Assembly (NCBI GenBank): GCA_032718475.1 | Contig: JAUCBJ010006941.1 | Coordinates: 28,927 to 92,926, forward strand | Direction of reading: 5' to 3' | From: Nemertoderma westbladi | Taxonomy: Eukaryota; Xenacoelomorpha; Nemertodermatida; Nemertodermatidae | DNA: 64,000 nucleotides | Shown: in pieces, positions 9,961 to 20,471 of the stretch | Position numbering within the stretch: the first letter of the stretch is position 1 | Layout of the letters: the number at the start of each line of letters is the position of its first letter | Position numbers and translations under genes: made by a program | Notes under the pieces: generated by a model | What the model was told of the DNA's origin: nothing | What the model saw: only the letters and a program-made list of their open reading frames with translations | The model's database searches: none

Positions 9961-11223
9961 CATTATTTTTACATGGTAACTGACTGTTTTTCTTGTCTGA
10001 CTTGGTCTCTAATAGATTACATGATTGTTATGATTTATAATTAGTTACACTATTGATATTGAACCTAAAGCACCATTTTCTGCTGGGTATATCCCCTCAT
10101 TGTATTTTATAGCATATGATTTTCGTATATCCTAGCATATCGATTTATTATTGACGTATCGCTATTTTTTACTATTTATATTAATGAAATATTGTACAAT
10201 TTTTTACTATGATTTATTAATAATGTTAAATATCCGAGCTGCTCCAGCTCAACTAACTAACTAACTACTATATTGGGTTTCACGACAGCTGTATCAACCG
10301 GCTATATATATCGGCTAATGACAATCTCTGATTTATGTATTCTCAAACTCATGTATTCTCAAATGATTTATTCTCAAAATGATATATACTATAAATATAT
10401 ATATATAACTCCAACTGGTGGCCATAGGGCCACTCCTTAATAATTAAGATATAAACTAGTACATTAACTATCGAATAATAATAGAACAAGAGAAGCATGT
10501 TAATAATAATATCTATTAATTGTTAGAAAAATCCGATGCAAAAAATTACACGGCTCCAATATAATGACTATTATATATATCTTGTTGGATATTCGTTTGC
10601 AATACATTTCTATAGGAAAAGTACATAACACAAAACGACCACAGGGCCACCTAATTTTTCTGGTAATTTTTGTGTAATTTACACATCAAAAACACATTCT
10701 AGAACTCAGATCTTTTCCGAAAAGGCTTGGTTAGACTTTTCTACACCGTTTTTATTCATTTCAAAACTTATGTATATTTTAATATATAATTTTATATATC
10801 TTTGATTCCATCACTAACTTGTAGGTATTTGAACCAAGATGGTTGGTTATCTGAGACAAAGTTGAAAAATTAGTTAGTGTGATTTAAAAACTTTGTAATT
10901 AAATTTTGGTCTAGAAAATTTTATTGGAGCTATTTGATATCATTAATGCAGATGATCCTCTTTGTGCTTGCAGTCAAATACCGTATTATTAAGTTTTTAT
11001 TACATAAAACCATGACATAAAAAATAGTGGCCCTATGGTTTTTATGGATCTTTATTATATCAGATATATAGATTTTACCTTTAGAGTTAAAGTCTATTGA
11101 TTTTTTATACACCAGAGGGACTAGAACAAATGAATTAATTATTATTGAATTGTATAAACGGCGTGCTGTATTTTTTAAATTTAAATTCTACATTTATGCT
11201 ACTTTCTAATAGTTTTTTTATTT
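9961..11223. other. AT-rich non-coding region
   Basis: No gene seen. Features: CTAACTAACTAACTAA near 10249, an AT/TA run near 10379-10408, and a short inverted pair built on ACCACAGGGCCAC (10638) and GTGGCCCTATGGT (11027), about 390 bp apart, with a related GGTGGCCATAGGGCC at 10419. The inverted pair may mark a small degenerate DNA element. Confidence 0.4.
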
Positions 11224-12671
11224 CGCTCACTGAATAGAATGTATACGGAATATAACGCTCTCTGAGTATAATGCTCACTGAATAGAACGCTCACTGAATA
11301 GAACGTTCATTGCGTGGAACGCTCACTCAATAGAACACTCACTGAATAGAACGCTCACTAAATAGAATGCTTACTGAGTATAATGCTCACTGAATAGAAC
11401 GCTCACTGAATAGAACGTTCATTGCGTGGAACGCTCACTCAATAGAACACTCACTGAATAGAACGCTCACTAAATAGAATGCTTACTGAATATAACACTC
11501 ACTGAATAGAACACTCACTGAATAGATCGTTCACTGAATAGAACACTCACTGAATAGAACGTTCACTGAAAAGAACGCTCACTGAATAGAACACTCACTA
11601 AATAGAATGCTTACTGAATATAACGTTCACTGAATAGAGCACTCACTGAATAGAACACTCACTGAATAGAACACTCACTGAATTGAACACTCCCTGAATA
11701 GAACACTCACTGAATAGAACGCACACTGAATAGAACGCTCACTGAATAGAAAGCTCACTGAATAGAACACTCACTGAATAGAACGCTCACTGAATAGAAC
11801 GTTCACTGAATATAACACTCACTGAATAGAACGCTCACTGAATAGAAAGCTCGCTGAATAGAACACTCACTGAATAGAACACTCACTGAATAGAACGCTC
11901 ACGGAATATAACGCTCACTAAATAGAAAGCTCACTGAATAGAACACTCACTGAATAGAACGCTCACGGAATAGAACGTTCACTGAATAGAACACTCACTG
12001 AATAGAACGCTCACTGAATAGAACGTTCACTGAATATAACACTCACTGAATAGAACGCTCACTGAATAGAAAGCTCACTGAATAGAACACTCACTGAATA
12101 GAACGCTCACTGAATAGAACACTCACTGAAAAGAACGCTCACGGAATATAACGCTCACTGAATAGAAAGCTCACTGAATAGAACACTCACTGAATAGAAT
12201 GCTCACGGAATAGAACGTTCACTGAATAGAACACTCACTGAATAGAACGCTCACTGAATAGAATGTTCACTGAATATAACACTCACTGAATAGAACGCTC
12301 ACTGAATAGAAAGCTCACTGAATAGAACACTCACTGAATAGAACACTCACTGAATAGAACACTCACTGAATAGAACGCTCACTGAATAGAACACTCACTG
12401 AATAGAACGCTCACGGAATATAACGCTCACTGAATAGAAAGCTCACTGAATAGAACACTCACTGAATAGAACGCTCACGGAATAGAACGTTCACTGAATA
12501 GAACACTCACTGAATAGAACGCTCACTGAATAGAACGTTCACTGAATATAACACTCACTGAATAGAACGCTCACTGAATAGAAAGCTCACTGAATAGAAC
12601 ACTCACTGAATAGAACACTCACTGAATAGAACGCTCACTGAATAGAACACTCACTGAATAGAACGCTCACT
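11224..12671. repeat. 16-bp minisatellite, about 90 units, with higher-order repeats
   Basis: The consensus unit is AATAGAACGCTCACTG (16 bp), with variable bases at fixed positions (ACGCTC, ACACTC, ACGTTC, AAGCTC; ACTG or ACGG). Variant units recur in blocks. GAGTATAATGCTCACTG at 11264 returns 112 bp later (7 units). The variant ACGGAATATA at 11901 returns at 12141 (240 bp, 15 units) and 12413 (272 bp, 17 units). This shows that blocks of units were copied together. No long frame is kept. The unique sequence resumes near 12672. Confidence 0.95.
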
Positions 12672-13142
12672 CCCACAATGCCATCCCGCTTTAACGCGCC
12701 CACATTTTCCAATGAGTAACTTACACTGGCAACATGGCATGTTTGAAACAGTCGGAGTATAAAAGACTAGCCTTGAGGAATTCGGAATTAGTATTAAATT
12801 ATTATTATTAAATAATAATAAATTAAATAAATATAAATAAAATTATAATTATTAACTACTATTAGGAATTCAGTATTAAAAGTGCACAAAATATCGAAAG
12901 TTTTTTAAGCATTAAGTAAAAAATTACTATATGGACCACATTGATATCAGTTAATTTTAATATTTTGTTGTCGTGTATACATGTAATAATACATGTCATA
13001 AATATTTTAATTTCAACTTATATTGGAATTTCTATTGTAATTTTAAATTAATTGACCTACCTTAATTCCAGTACTGTATGTTAAATTATTTTACTAATAT
13101 TTAACTCCTGTATTTTATTTGATATTGACAGCATATACATTG
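12672..13142. other. AT-rich spacer
   Basis: No gene seen. TTA/TAA-rich runs near 12790-12850, otherwise featureless sequence between the minisatellite and RTE copy B. Confidence 0.5.
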
Positions 13143-13805
13143 ACTACTACTACTACTACTAGGATCGGCATGCTGCATTGCAGCTGCATTTTTAAGAATG
13201 CTGTGCCGGCTTATCGACAAAATTGCACCGCCACAACTCCCTATCACCCATGACATTTGCTAGATCATCCGCATCTTCAAGGCCAGTGTCCTTTAAGATG
13301 CGTCTCAAGAAAGTCATGGGCTGTCCACCATGCTTATTCATCATTCCATGAGGCTGCCAAAGTACTAGATTATGCACTGGCTGGTCCTCACGGCGAAAGC
13401 AATGCCCTGCAAAGTGGGGGCGATTTTGTTCTAGTGTCAAGCTTGGGGGAACCAATGAGACACCTCCAATGTTATATAGTGTCTGGTTGGAGATGTGTGC
13501 ATTGTACTTGACACAATGAACCCGGCGTAGCATTCTTGTGAATGTGCCATCCAGAGATTTGGTGTCCTCAGCAGTTAGAGGCCAGCATTGACTCCCCTGC
13601 CTTTCCCTTACGTATTCGAAGGTCCTCACCTGACTTCCGGATCCATGATCCCAGGTAACAGAAGTCATCCACATGCTCAAGCATACCATCTTTTGAGCTT
13701 ATGCTCATCCGATCAGAGACTTGCTGAGGACTTTCAAAGTTAACTGTCAAAATTTTGGTCTTTCTTGAGTTAATAAAAAGACCAACACTAGAAGCAGCAT
13801 GTTCT
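13143..13805 (-). mobile_element. RTE-like non-LTR retrotransposon, copy B (short, internal deletion)
   Basis: The minus-strand 3' end carries a (TAG)n tail, read on + as ACTACTACTACTACTACTAGG at 13143-13162 region. The sequence matches the last part of copies A, C and E (SSVGLFINSRKTKILTVNFE; RILKDTGLEDADDLANVMGD). About 115 bp are deleted between KIRKGKA and PLTAEDTKS, which puts the two halves in different frames. Homology stops at about 13805, so the RT catalytic core is absent. Confidence 0.85.
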
Positions 13806-13842
13806 GTGGGTGTGCTAAGCCACAACTTACAGGGGTGAAATC

Positions 13843-14244
13843 TTACAGCACAGAAGGTTCGCCATATCCTGCAATTTTTTTCAAATCAAATTTTGTTGAC
13901 TGACACTGGCCATTATTTTCGAGGTTAATATTTTGGTCATTGTTACCCATTGATGTAGCATTAGGATCAAAGTAATTTCTCTGTAAAGCAAAGTTAACTA
14001 TGGTTCTCAGAGTAATTGGTGTCACTTCGTCACCACCATTGTTATGGTCCAATATATCACTATTATGGAATTGTTTAATCAAGCTCCATAAATCATCTAC
14101 AAACTTGAGTGGATTACCCTGAGAATCACTTTCAAGGAGAACTTCCAACTTATATTTTTATAATAGAGTTGCACCCAATTCCATGCTGGAAGTTATCCAA
14201 TGTTTAAAAACTTTAAAAACCGGAATAGTCAATTCTCTATCATC
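13843..14244 (-). pseudogene. 3' part of a minus-strand TE-like gene, split by the integrase-type element
   Basis: Reads RELTIPVFKVFKHWITSSME, a stop near 14158, then LEVLLESDSQGNPLKFVDDL and TPITLRTIVNFALQRNYFDP to a stop at 13843. If the 14,245-18,363 element and one copy of its 6-bp duplication are left out, this piece follows the 18,370+ piece in the same frame (ARADD then RELTIP). The product is unknown. The 3' end is near RTE copy B. Confidence 0.45.
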
Positions 14245-14375
14245 TACGGTGGCTGATTTAGGCCACATTTAATTAAATTTTTTTTTCAAAGAGGATTAAG
14301 AAAAAAATAAACTAAATTATATTATTTAGGGGATTAAGAAAACAGAAACAAATTGAACTAAATTATGTGAATATT

Positions 14376-14992
14376 GATTTTGATTTCTGATTGGTTGAAA
14401 AAATAAATAAACTAAATTAAGTATATTTCTGATTGGTTGAAAAAATAAATAAACTAAATTAAGTTATTTCTGATTGGTTGAAAAAATAAATAAACTAAAT
14501 TAACTGTATTTCTGATTGGTTGAAAAAATAAATAAACTAAATTAAGTTATTTCTGATTGGTTGAAAAAATAAATAAACTAAATTAAGTTATTTCTGATTG
14601 GTTGAAAAAATAAATAAACTAAATTAAGGGATGTTTCTGATTGGTTGAAAAAATAAATAAACTAAATTAAGTATATTTCTGATTGGTTGAAAAAATAAAT
14701 AAACTAAATTAACTGTACTGTATTTCTGATTGGTTGAAAAAATAAATAAACTAAATTAAGTTATTTCTGATTGGTTGAAAAAATAAATAAACTAAATTAA
14801 GTTATTTCTGATTGGTTGAAAAAATAAATAAACTAAATTAAGTATATTTCTGATTGATTGAAAATATAAATAAACTAAATTAAAATATTTCTGATTGGTT
14901 GAAAAAATAAATAAACTAAATTAAGTTATTTTTGATTTGTTGAAAAAATAAATAAACTAAATTAAGTTATTTCTGATTGGTTAACTGCCAGT
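14376..14992. repeat. left arm array: about 15 CCAAT-box repeats
   Basis: About 15 head-to-tail units of 41-46 bp. Each contains TTTCTGATTGGTTGAAAAAA then TAAATAAACTAAATTAA. On the other strand every unit holds TTCAACCAATCAGAAA, a match to the CCAAT-box (NF-Y) consensus RRCCAATSR. Units differ mainly in a 3-9 base segment before TTTCTG. The array forms most of the left inverted arm. Confidence 0.95.
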
Positions 14993-15256
14993 TTGAGGTA
15001 CTGGTGTACTGCAGTACTGCCTGGCCGTGGTCTGTGTGTGGTATATGTCTGTATGCTGTACTGCTGTATGATGTATGAATAGAATCACCAACAACATGGT
15101 AAGGGAGGCTACTGTTAAACTGAGTGTTTGAGTCACTGGAGAAGTTCTTAGAGAGTGGTAAAATAGTAGGGATTCCTACAATATCTCTTTTATGTAAGAA
15201 AAAATCTTCTTTCACTACTACTACTACTACCATAGGCGTACGTACCGGTACCGGTA

Positions 15257-16801
15257 GTGGATGATCCTGGAATCCGGTGTAATTGTGGTCGCACTGGTTC
15301 TGCTATAGAAGTGATCAATGGTAAATGTTTAGTTTGTCGCCAAGATTATGAATATAATATAAGTTTAGCTGTAGACAAATCTAAAGGACCTGAAGGTGAT
15401 GAGGAGTTTATTGAAGTACCGGTACCAGTGTATGATGATACAATGGATGTTGAAGTCGAAGTTGAAATTTTGGCGGCAGAAACAGGTGTAGATCCAATGC
15501 TCTCAAGTGCAACTGTAGTTCCAGAAGAAGATAACGACATAGAAATATCCCGAGAACAACTGGCTGAAAGATGATCGGTCTTCTACAGCCGCCAGTTTGA
15601 AGATGGTCAGTGTACGTCTAGTAACGATACTGGTCTTCGAAATGATGGTTTATCTCGTCCAAGGCGAAATGCAAGACCACCTCTGAGATACGGTGACTTT
15701 TTAGATAACTCAGCAGATATTGACGAAATTATTACCTATGATGATGAAGCCGATATTTCGGGTGGCAATAAGAAGGTCTCAGTGAAACTTAATAGAAGTA
15801 ATCTATTCAATGATGTTATAGGAGTATTTACTGCCCTTGATAATATAACGGTGAATTTACTGGACGTAAGTTTTGTGGATGAGAGGGGTATAGATGATAA
15901 AGGATTGACACGAGAAATGTTAACGCTTTTTTGGGAAGAATTCTATCTGAAGGGGACAAAAGGTTCCAGTGCTCTTGTACCCACTGTTAGACACGACTGG
16001 ACAGAGGAGATGTGGCATATTATTGGGAAAGTAGCTTGGTATGGATTTGTTAATGAAGGATACTGGCCGATAAGGATATCAAGCATATTCTGTAAGTTTG
16101 CTTATTTTGGTGAGACTGTTGCAAAGACCGGGATTACACCAGAAACGATAAACGGCCTGTTGTGCAACAACGAAATAGAATTAATTAAGAAAATCCGTAA
16201 TAGGGAACCATTGGAGAAAGAAGATGAAGATCAACTTATAGACGCATTAGATCAGCTCGGTTGTCGGAAACAATTACGAGCTGACAATGTCGATGAAATA
16301 TTATTGGAGTTAGCTTATAAAGAATTCGTTCAAGTTCCGGCATTTATCGCAAAACATTTCCAGTTGGGCGCCCCTGGTAACCCTTTTAATTCACCTGATG
16401 AAATTGATAGTCTTTACAAAACATTACTGCCAACATACTCTAGTTTGTGGAAAAAACTAAACTTCCCCTTAGATATGTCAAAGGCGCAACTCGAGATTCA
16501 AGGTTATCTTAAAAAGATGTTGAGGGAGTTCGACCCAAAGTTATTGGAAGCATTCGTTCGATTTGTTACTGGTTCAAATCTTCTTGTATGTGAATTTATT
16601 GTGGTTGGATTTTTCAAGGAGGACAAGTTCCAATCGAGTTTCGGACGTTCGATAACTGCGAGAACATGTACCCCACTGTTAACGTTACCAACAGACTATA
16701 ACTCCTATATGGAGTTGAAGGAAGAGATACAGAAACTACTCATGAACGGAATGGGGTACTTATTTTCCATATATAAAAACTTGTGGATCAGAAATATTTA
16801 G
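15257..16801 (+). pseudogene. HECT-type E3 ubiquitin ligase gene of the transposon (one internal stop)
   Basis: One frame is open from ATG 15257 to the stop at 16801 except for a single TGA at 15572-15574. N-terminal part: a small Cys cluster (CNCGRTG... CLVCRQ), then acidic linker, then RPRRNARPPLRYGDF. From about 15800 the sequence fits the N-lobe of a HECT domain: NLLDVSFVDERGIDDKGLTR. The C-lobe has SITARTCTPLLTLP followed by SYMELKEEIQKLL; the Cys in RTCTPLL sits where the HECT catalytic Cys is found. The frame then runs into KNLWIRNI, which is reverse-strand integrase sequence, so the natural C-terminus is lost. HECT enzymes pass ubiquitin through this Cys to substrates. In a transposon it might protect or target host or element proteins, which is inference. 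Confidence 0.65.
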
Positions 16802-17508
16802 TTCATATAGACGTAAAAGTCGTTGAAAGAATTCTGCATTGACGTTTTCTGTGCCACGATCAGACCTAATAATGTGCGGGACACCGCCTAGCTCTTTAAG
16901 GGCATCAATAAAATATTCACCAATTATAAACGGATCATTATTCGTGCGATGGCATTTCAGCCAGAGTAGTTTACGGCTATAGCCGTCGATTCCCCCATGA
17001 ACAGCCAAACCGTAGGGCTTTAGCTTGTCCCACCCATCTATGTGTAGTAAGTAATTTGGGCCCTTTGAAATATAAGTACGTCTGACCACTTTCCTACTAA
17101 TCCTTCTCCTAACTGCGTTCGGTTCTAATAAACGAAGGAGTTGACCAACTAACTTTTTCGGTACATATAATTTATGATTTAACAATAAAACTTCTGCATT
17201 TGCCTATAACCAAGGCCACTCGTGTTCATATCTTTACTTATTTCTTCTATCATAGTAGATATAACAATGGGGAACTGGAGAGGATTAAATCGCTTTATTA
17301 AGCCTAGTTTATTTAAATTTCTTCTAACAGTCCTAGAAGAAGTCACTGGGAATCCGTCATTACTAGAAAGGAGAGTACATATTTCTTTATGCTGGTAACC
17401 CTTCCAAAAGTAATCCTCTAGTAACTTTGCATACTGATCCGACCCTTCTGTAAGACTGGACGACATGGTAAATATACTGATCAACAAGTAGCATGCCGTA
17501 GGAGTCAT
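16760..17508 (-). pseudogene. rve-type integrase/transposase, C-terminus deleted
   Basis: Two overlapping frames. Upstream frame: helix-turn-helix region (YQHKEICTLLSSNDGFPVTS, RTVRRNLNKLGL) then GLGYRQMQKF. Downstream frame, after a one-base shift near 17185: YVPKKLVGQLLRLLEPNAVR, RRTYISKGPNYLLHIDGWDK, HGGIDGYSRKLLWL, and RSDRGTENVNAEFF. These give the first two catalytic Asp (HIDGWD and RSDRGTE) of the DDE/rve fold. The third acid (Glu) should come after FIYGK, but the frame stops there, at the junction with the HECT gene. The enzyme therefore cannot be catalytic in this copy. It is convergent with the HECT gene and lies next to the right arm. Confidence 0.75.
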
Positions 17509-17619
17509 AATCTAACAACAGTACCGGGTAAGATAGTACATGACTCCACTCCAACTAACTACACTGACTAAAGCAGTAGTCCAATATCTGACTAGCCTCG
17601 AGTCAGACTGTATAATTTA

Positions 17620-18236
17620 GTTTATCTAGTTTTTCAACCAATCAGAAATACAGTTAATTTAGTTTATTTATTTTTTTAACCAATCAGAAATAACTTAATT
17701 TAGTTTATTTATTTTTTCAACCAATCAGAAATATACTTAATTTAGTTTATTTATTTTTTCAACCAATCAGAAACCTCCCTTAATTTAGTTTATTTATTTT
17801 TTCAACCAATCAGAAATAACTTAATTTAGTTTATTTATCTTTTCAACCAATCAGAAATAACTTAATTTAGTTTATTTATTTTTTCAACCAATCAGAAATA
17901 CAGTTAATTTAGTTTATTTATTTTTTTAACCAATCAGAAATAACTTAATTTAGTTTATTTATTTTTTCAACCAATCAGAAATAACTTAATTTAGTTTATT
18001 TATTTTTTCAACCAATCAGAAATACAGTTAATTTAGTTTATTTATTTTTTTAACCAATCAGAAATAACTTAATTTAGTTTATTTATTTTTTCAACCAATC
18101 AGAAATATACTTAATTTAGTTTATTTATTTTTTCAACCAATCAGAAATACAGTTAATTTAGTTTATTTATTTTTTAAACCAATCAGAAATAACTTAATTT
18201 AGTTTATTTATTTTTTCAACAAATCAGAAATCAATA
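17620..18236. repeat. right arm array: about 15 CCAAT-box repeats (inverse of left)
   Basis: About 15 units reading TTCAACCAATCAGAAATA then CTTAATTTAGTTTATTTATT on the plus strand, the inverse of the left array. Some units have TAACCAATCAG in place of CAACCAATCAG. Together with the left array this makes a pair of inverted arms of about 745 bp including the outer unique ends. Confidence 0.95.
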
Positions 18237-18369
18237 TTCGCATAATTTAGTTTAATTTGTTTCTGTTTTCTTAATCCCCTAAATAATATAATTTAGTTTA
18301 TTTTTTTTCTTAATCCTCTTCGAAAAAAAATTAAATTAAATGTGGCCTAAATCAGCCACCGTAATCATC

Positions 18370-19995
18370 AGCCCTTGCCAATAATTGATTATCATCAATT
18401 ATTCGTAAACCAATTGGCATTCGTTGTTGATTACCATGACCATTCTCTAACTGAGATTGCAATAATTCCATATTCGCATTAGAAAATGTACACCAGTTAT
18501 TAGCACATGTGCTCTCCTTACAATATAAGTATTATGGCCTTTTGAAACCTGTTGCAGGACATACCATATCCCTTTCCATAAAATGTTTTGCCCTTTTTAT
18601 TTTATCCATATTTACGGTAGCCTCATGAATGACTTTGCCATCTGTTTTTGACACCATGACAACAAATGGCATACTAGAAAAGTCCCACCATGGCAAATTT
18701 TTAGCTAGTAATGGTTTCTTTAAGTTGTAACAAATTGAACCATGTTTTGTGAATAGTATATTGTTCTTTTTATAACGATAAATATGAACTGATAATAATG
18801 TTGGTGACAATACCATGCGTTCAGCCTTTGTTAATGTAAAACAAAATGCCACGAAAGCTTCATATTCCACATCCCCAAATACATCTAAAGACATTAGATT
18901 AGCAGATGAATATGGATTTAAATCAATTAAATTAGTATTCCGATCCTCCATGTTGTCACTAAAATTACTATTTGGTGGTGTATTATCTGCCTCTGGTGGT
19001 TTTGAATATTTTGGGATTACACTACTATCTGCTACATTATAAAATGACTCACAGTTTGTACAGATCCCGTCAACCTCTCTATCACTTGAAACATAAACAT
19101 TAGAGTCAGTGAACTTGTCTGAAAGTGTTATACAATATTCACTTATGACTTGTGATTTTTGAAGGATTTCAAGTAAATTAGGATCTTCAAGTATTACATT
19201 ATTTTTTAATTCTGGAACTACAAGGCTATTTAAATCCTTATCAAATCCTGGTGTCTGTCTACCACAAGCAATACAATGTAAAAGTTTTAAGTTATCATAG
19301 ACGGCATGCATGTTCCTCAGACCAATCAAACTTGTTATCTCCAAGTTTGCAGTGAAATCTTCTGAGGAACTGTTTGAAGGATTCTCAAGCCATTGGATAC
19401 AATACTTGGCTTGATGTGGTTCTTTTATATTGATTTTTGCAACATCTAATGGTGGGATTGTATTATCAGCAATAAATCGCCCACTAGATGATATATTTCC
19501 CAATTGTATTTGTGACTGAGGAATCTTACCAACGCGGCTAAGTGTTGTTGCCAAACATGATGTTGGAGGTGCACAAACTTGTTTCACTTCAAAGTTAATA
19601 ATGTCATTGACACGTTCACATACTTTAACTTTGACAACCAAACCAGTGTTATTTGTATACAAAATATAACGCTCGTCATTAGCCAGCTCACATGCTGTGA
19701 TTAGTTCAACATCTTGAGAAGTTTAACAATCCACATTCACCAAAAGATTACACTCAAAATGAATTGTTATTTTTCTCCATCCATATTCATAGAAACCCGA
19801 ATGGAACTTAGCAGCTGCTTTACTGTCAATAAGTCGTGTTTTTTCACAGACTTTGCAGGTTCTTAAAAAACAACGTTCCTCAAATAGTGAGGTATTTTTG
19901 GCATCAGCTCGTTCAATAATAGCATTACTATTTGGATTAATATTTGAATGAGATTGTTGTAGTGAATAACTATTGTATCTTAAGAATTTGTAAAT
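18370..19995 (-). pseudogene. large exon of a minus-strand TE-like gene, unknown product
   Basis: The frame runs from about 19995 to 18370 with stops near 19728 and at 18532 only. It contains FLRTCKVCEKTRLIDSKAAA, GFYEYGWRKITIHFECNLLV, the long piece 19662-18532 (ending FMERDMVCPATGFKRP), and after the stop CANNWCTFSNANMELLQSQL and RMPIGLRIIDDNQLLARADD. Several CxxC pairs are present (CIAC, CTNC). VHIYRYKKNNILFTKHGSIC then LLAKNLPWWDFSSM recalls the region before the Rep domain in some Helitron proteins, but no Rep or helicase motif is present, so I leave it unnamed. It is interrupted by the 14,245-18,363 element. Confidence 0.5.
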
Positions 19996-20471
19996 AAGAA
20001 TAATTTAAAATACGTTTTCTTGCAATTAAATCTCTGACATTTAATATTACTTACGAATCAACATTAAAATTATTTAATAAAGCATTTAAACACAGAAACT
20101 GAATAGAAAATTGAAATGAATTACACACACCGTAAACACTGAGTTCTCTTGAATATATTGGAAGGGTCTTAAAAATGATTTCACCTAATTGAACTATGTA
20201 TCAACTAAATTAAATTACCCAACACAAATAAATTAGCTTGCATTAGTTACAGCTTAATAGTTATTCGACATACTGTACTAATAATGTAAAATAAATGCTA
20301 TTGGATACACCTTCACCAGTACAATATTAACAGTAACTAATTAAGCACTAAGGATTGATAACAGATGTCTCATCATATAATTTAATTGATTCCATTAAAA
20401 TAAAAACCGTTATCATATTATAGATATTGAGAGTAATTTAATGAATGTTTAAGAAATCTCAACCTAATTTG
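19996..20471. other. probable intron of the minus-strand gene
   Basis: AT-rich, no frame. On the minus strand it lies between the piece ending near 20472 and the piece starting near 19995, with AAATTCTTAAG just before the latter as a possible acceptor. The donor was not fixed. Confidence 0.3.

Larger units (their letters stand above)
14245..18363. mobile_element. integrase-type (IS3EU-like) DNA transposon carrying a HECT ligase gene
   Basis: The ends are TACGGTGGCTGATTTAGGCC (14245) and its inverse ending CAGCCACCGTA (18363), flanked by a perfect 6-bp duplication ATCATC (14239-14244 and 18364-18369). Inverted arms of about 745 bp consist mostly of a 41-43 bp repeat. Between them lie a HECT E3-like gene (+, 15257-16801) and a retroviral-type integrase gene (-, about 16760-17508), convergent and fused at their 3' ends by a deletion. 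rve-type transposase, 6-bp duplication and TAY-starting ends agree with what I recall of IS3EU elements; Ginger (4-bp) and Polinton (6-bp, but many genes) fit less well. Both genes are damaged, so this copy is non-autonomous. Confidence 0.8.

Noticed and set aside
11224-12671. CRISPR-like regular repeats
   Set aside because: Direct 16-bp units without unique spacers, in a eukaryotic TE context. This is a minisatellite.
14376-14992. CRISPR array (41-bp spacing)
   Set aside because: The variable part between repeats is only 3-9 bases and repeats itself; the array is mirrored at the other end of the transposon.
14245-18363. Polinton/Maverick
   Set aside because: 6-bp duplication and integrase agree, but no polymerase B, ATPase, protease or capsid genes, and the element is only 4.1 kb.
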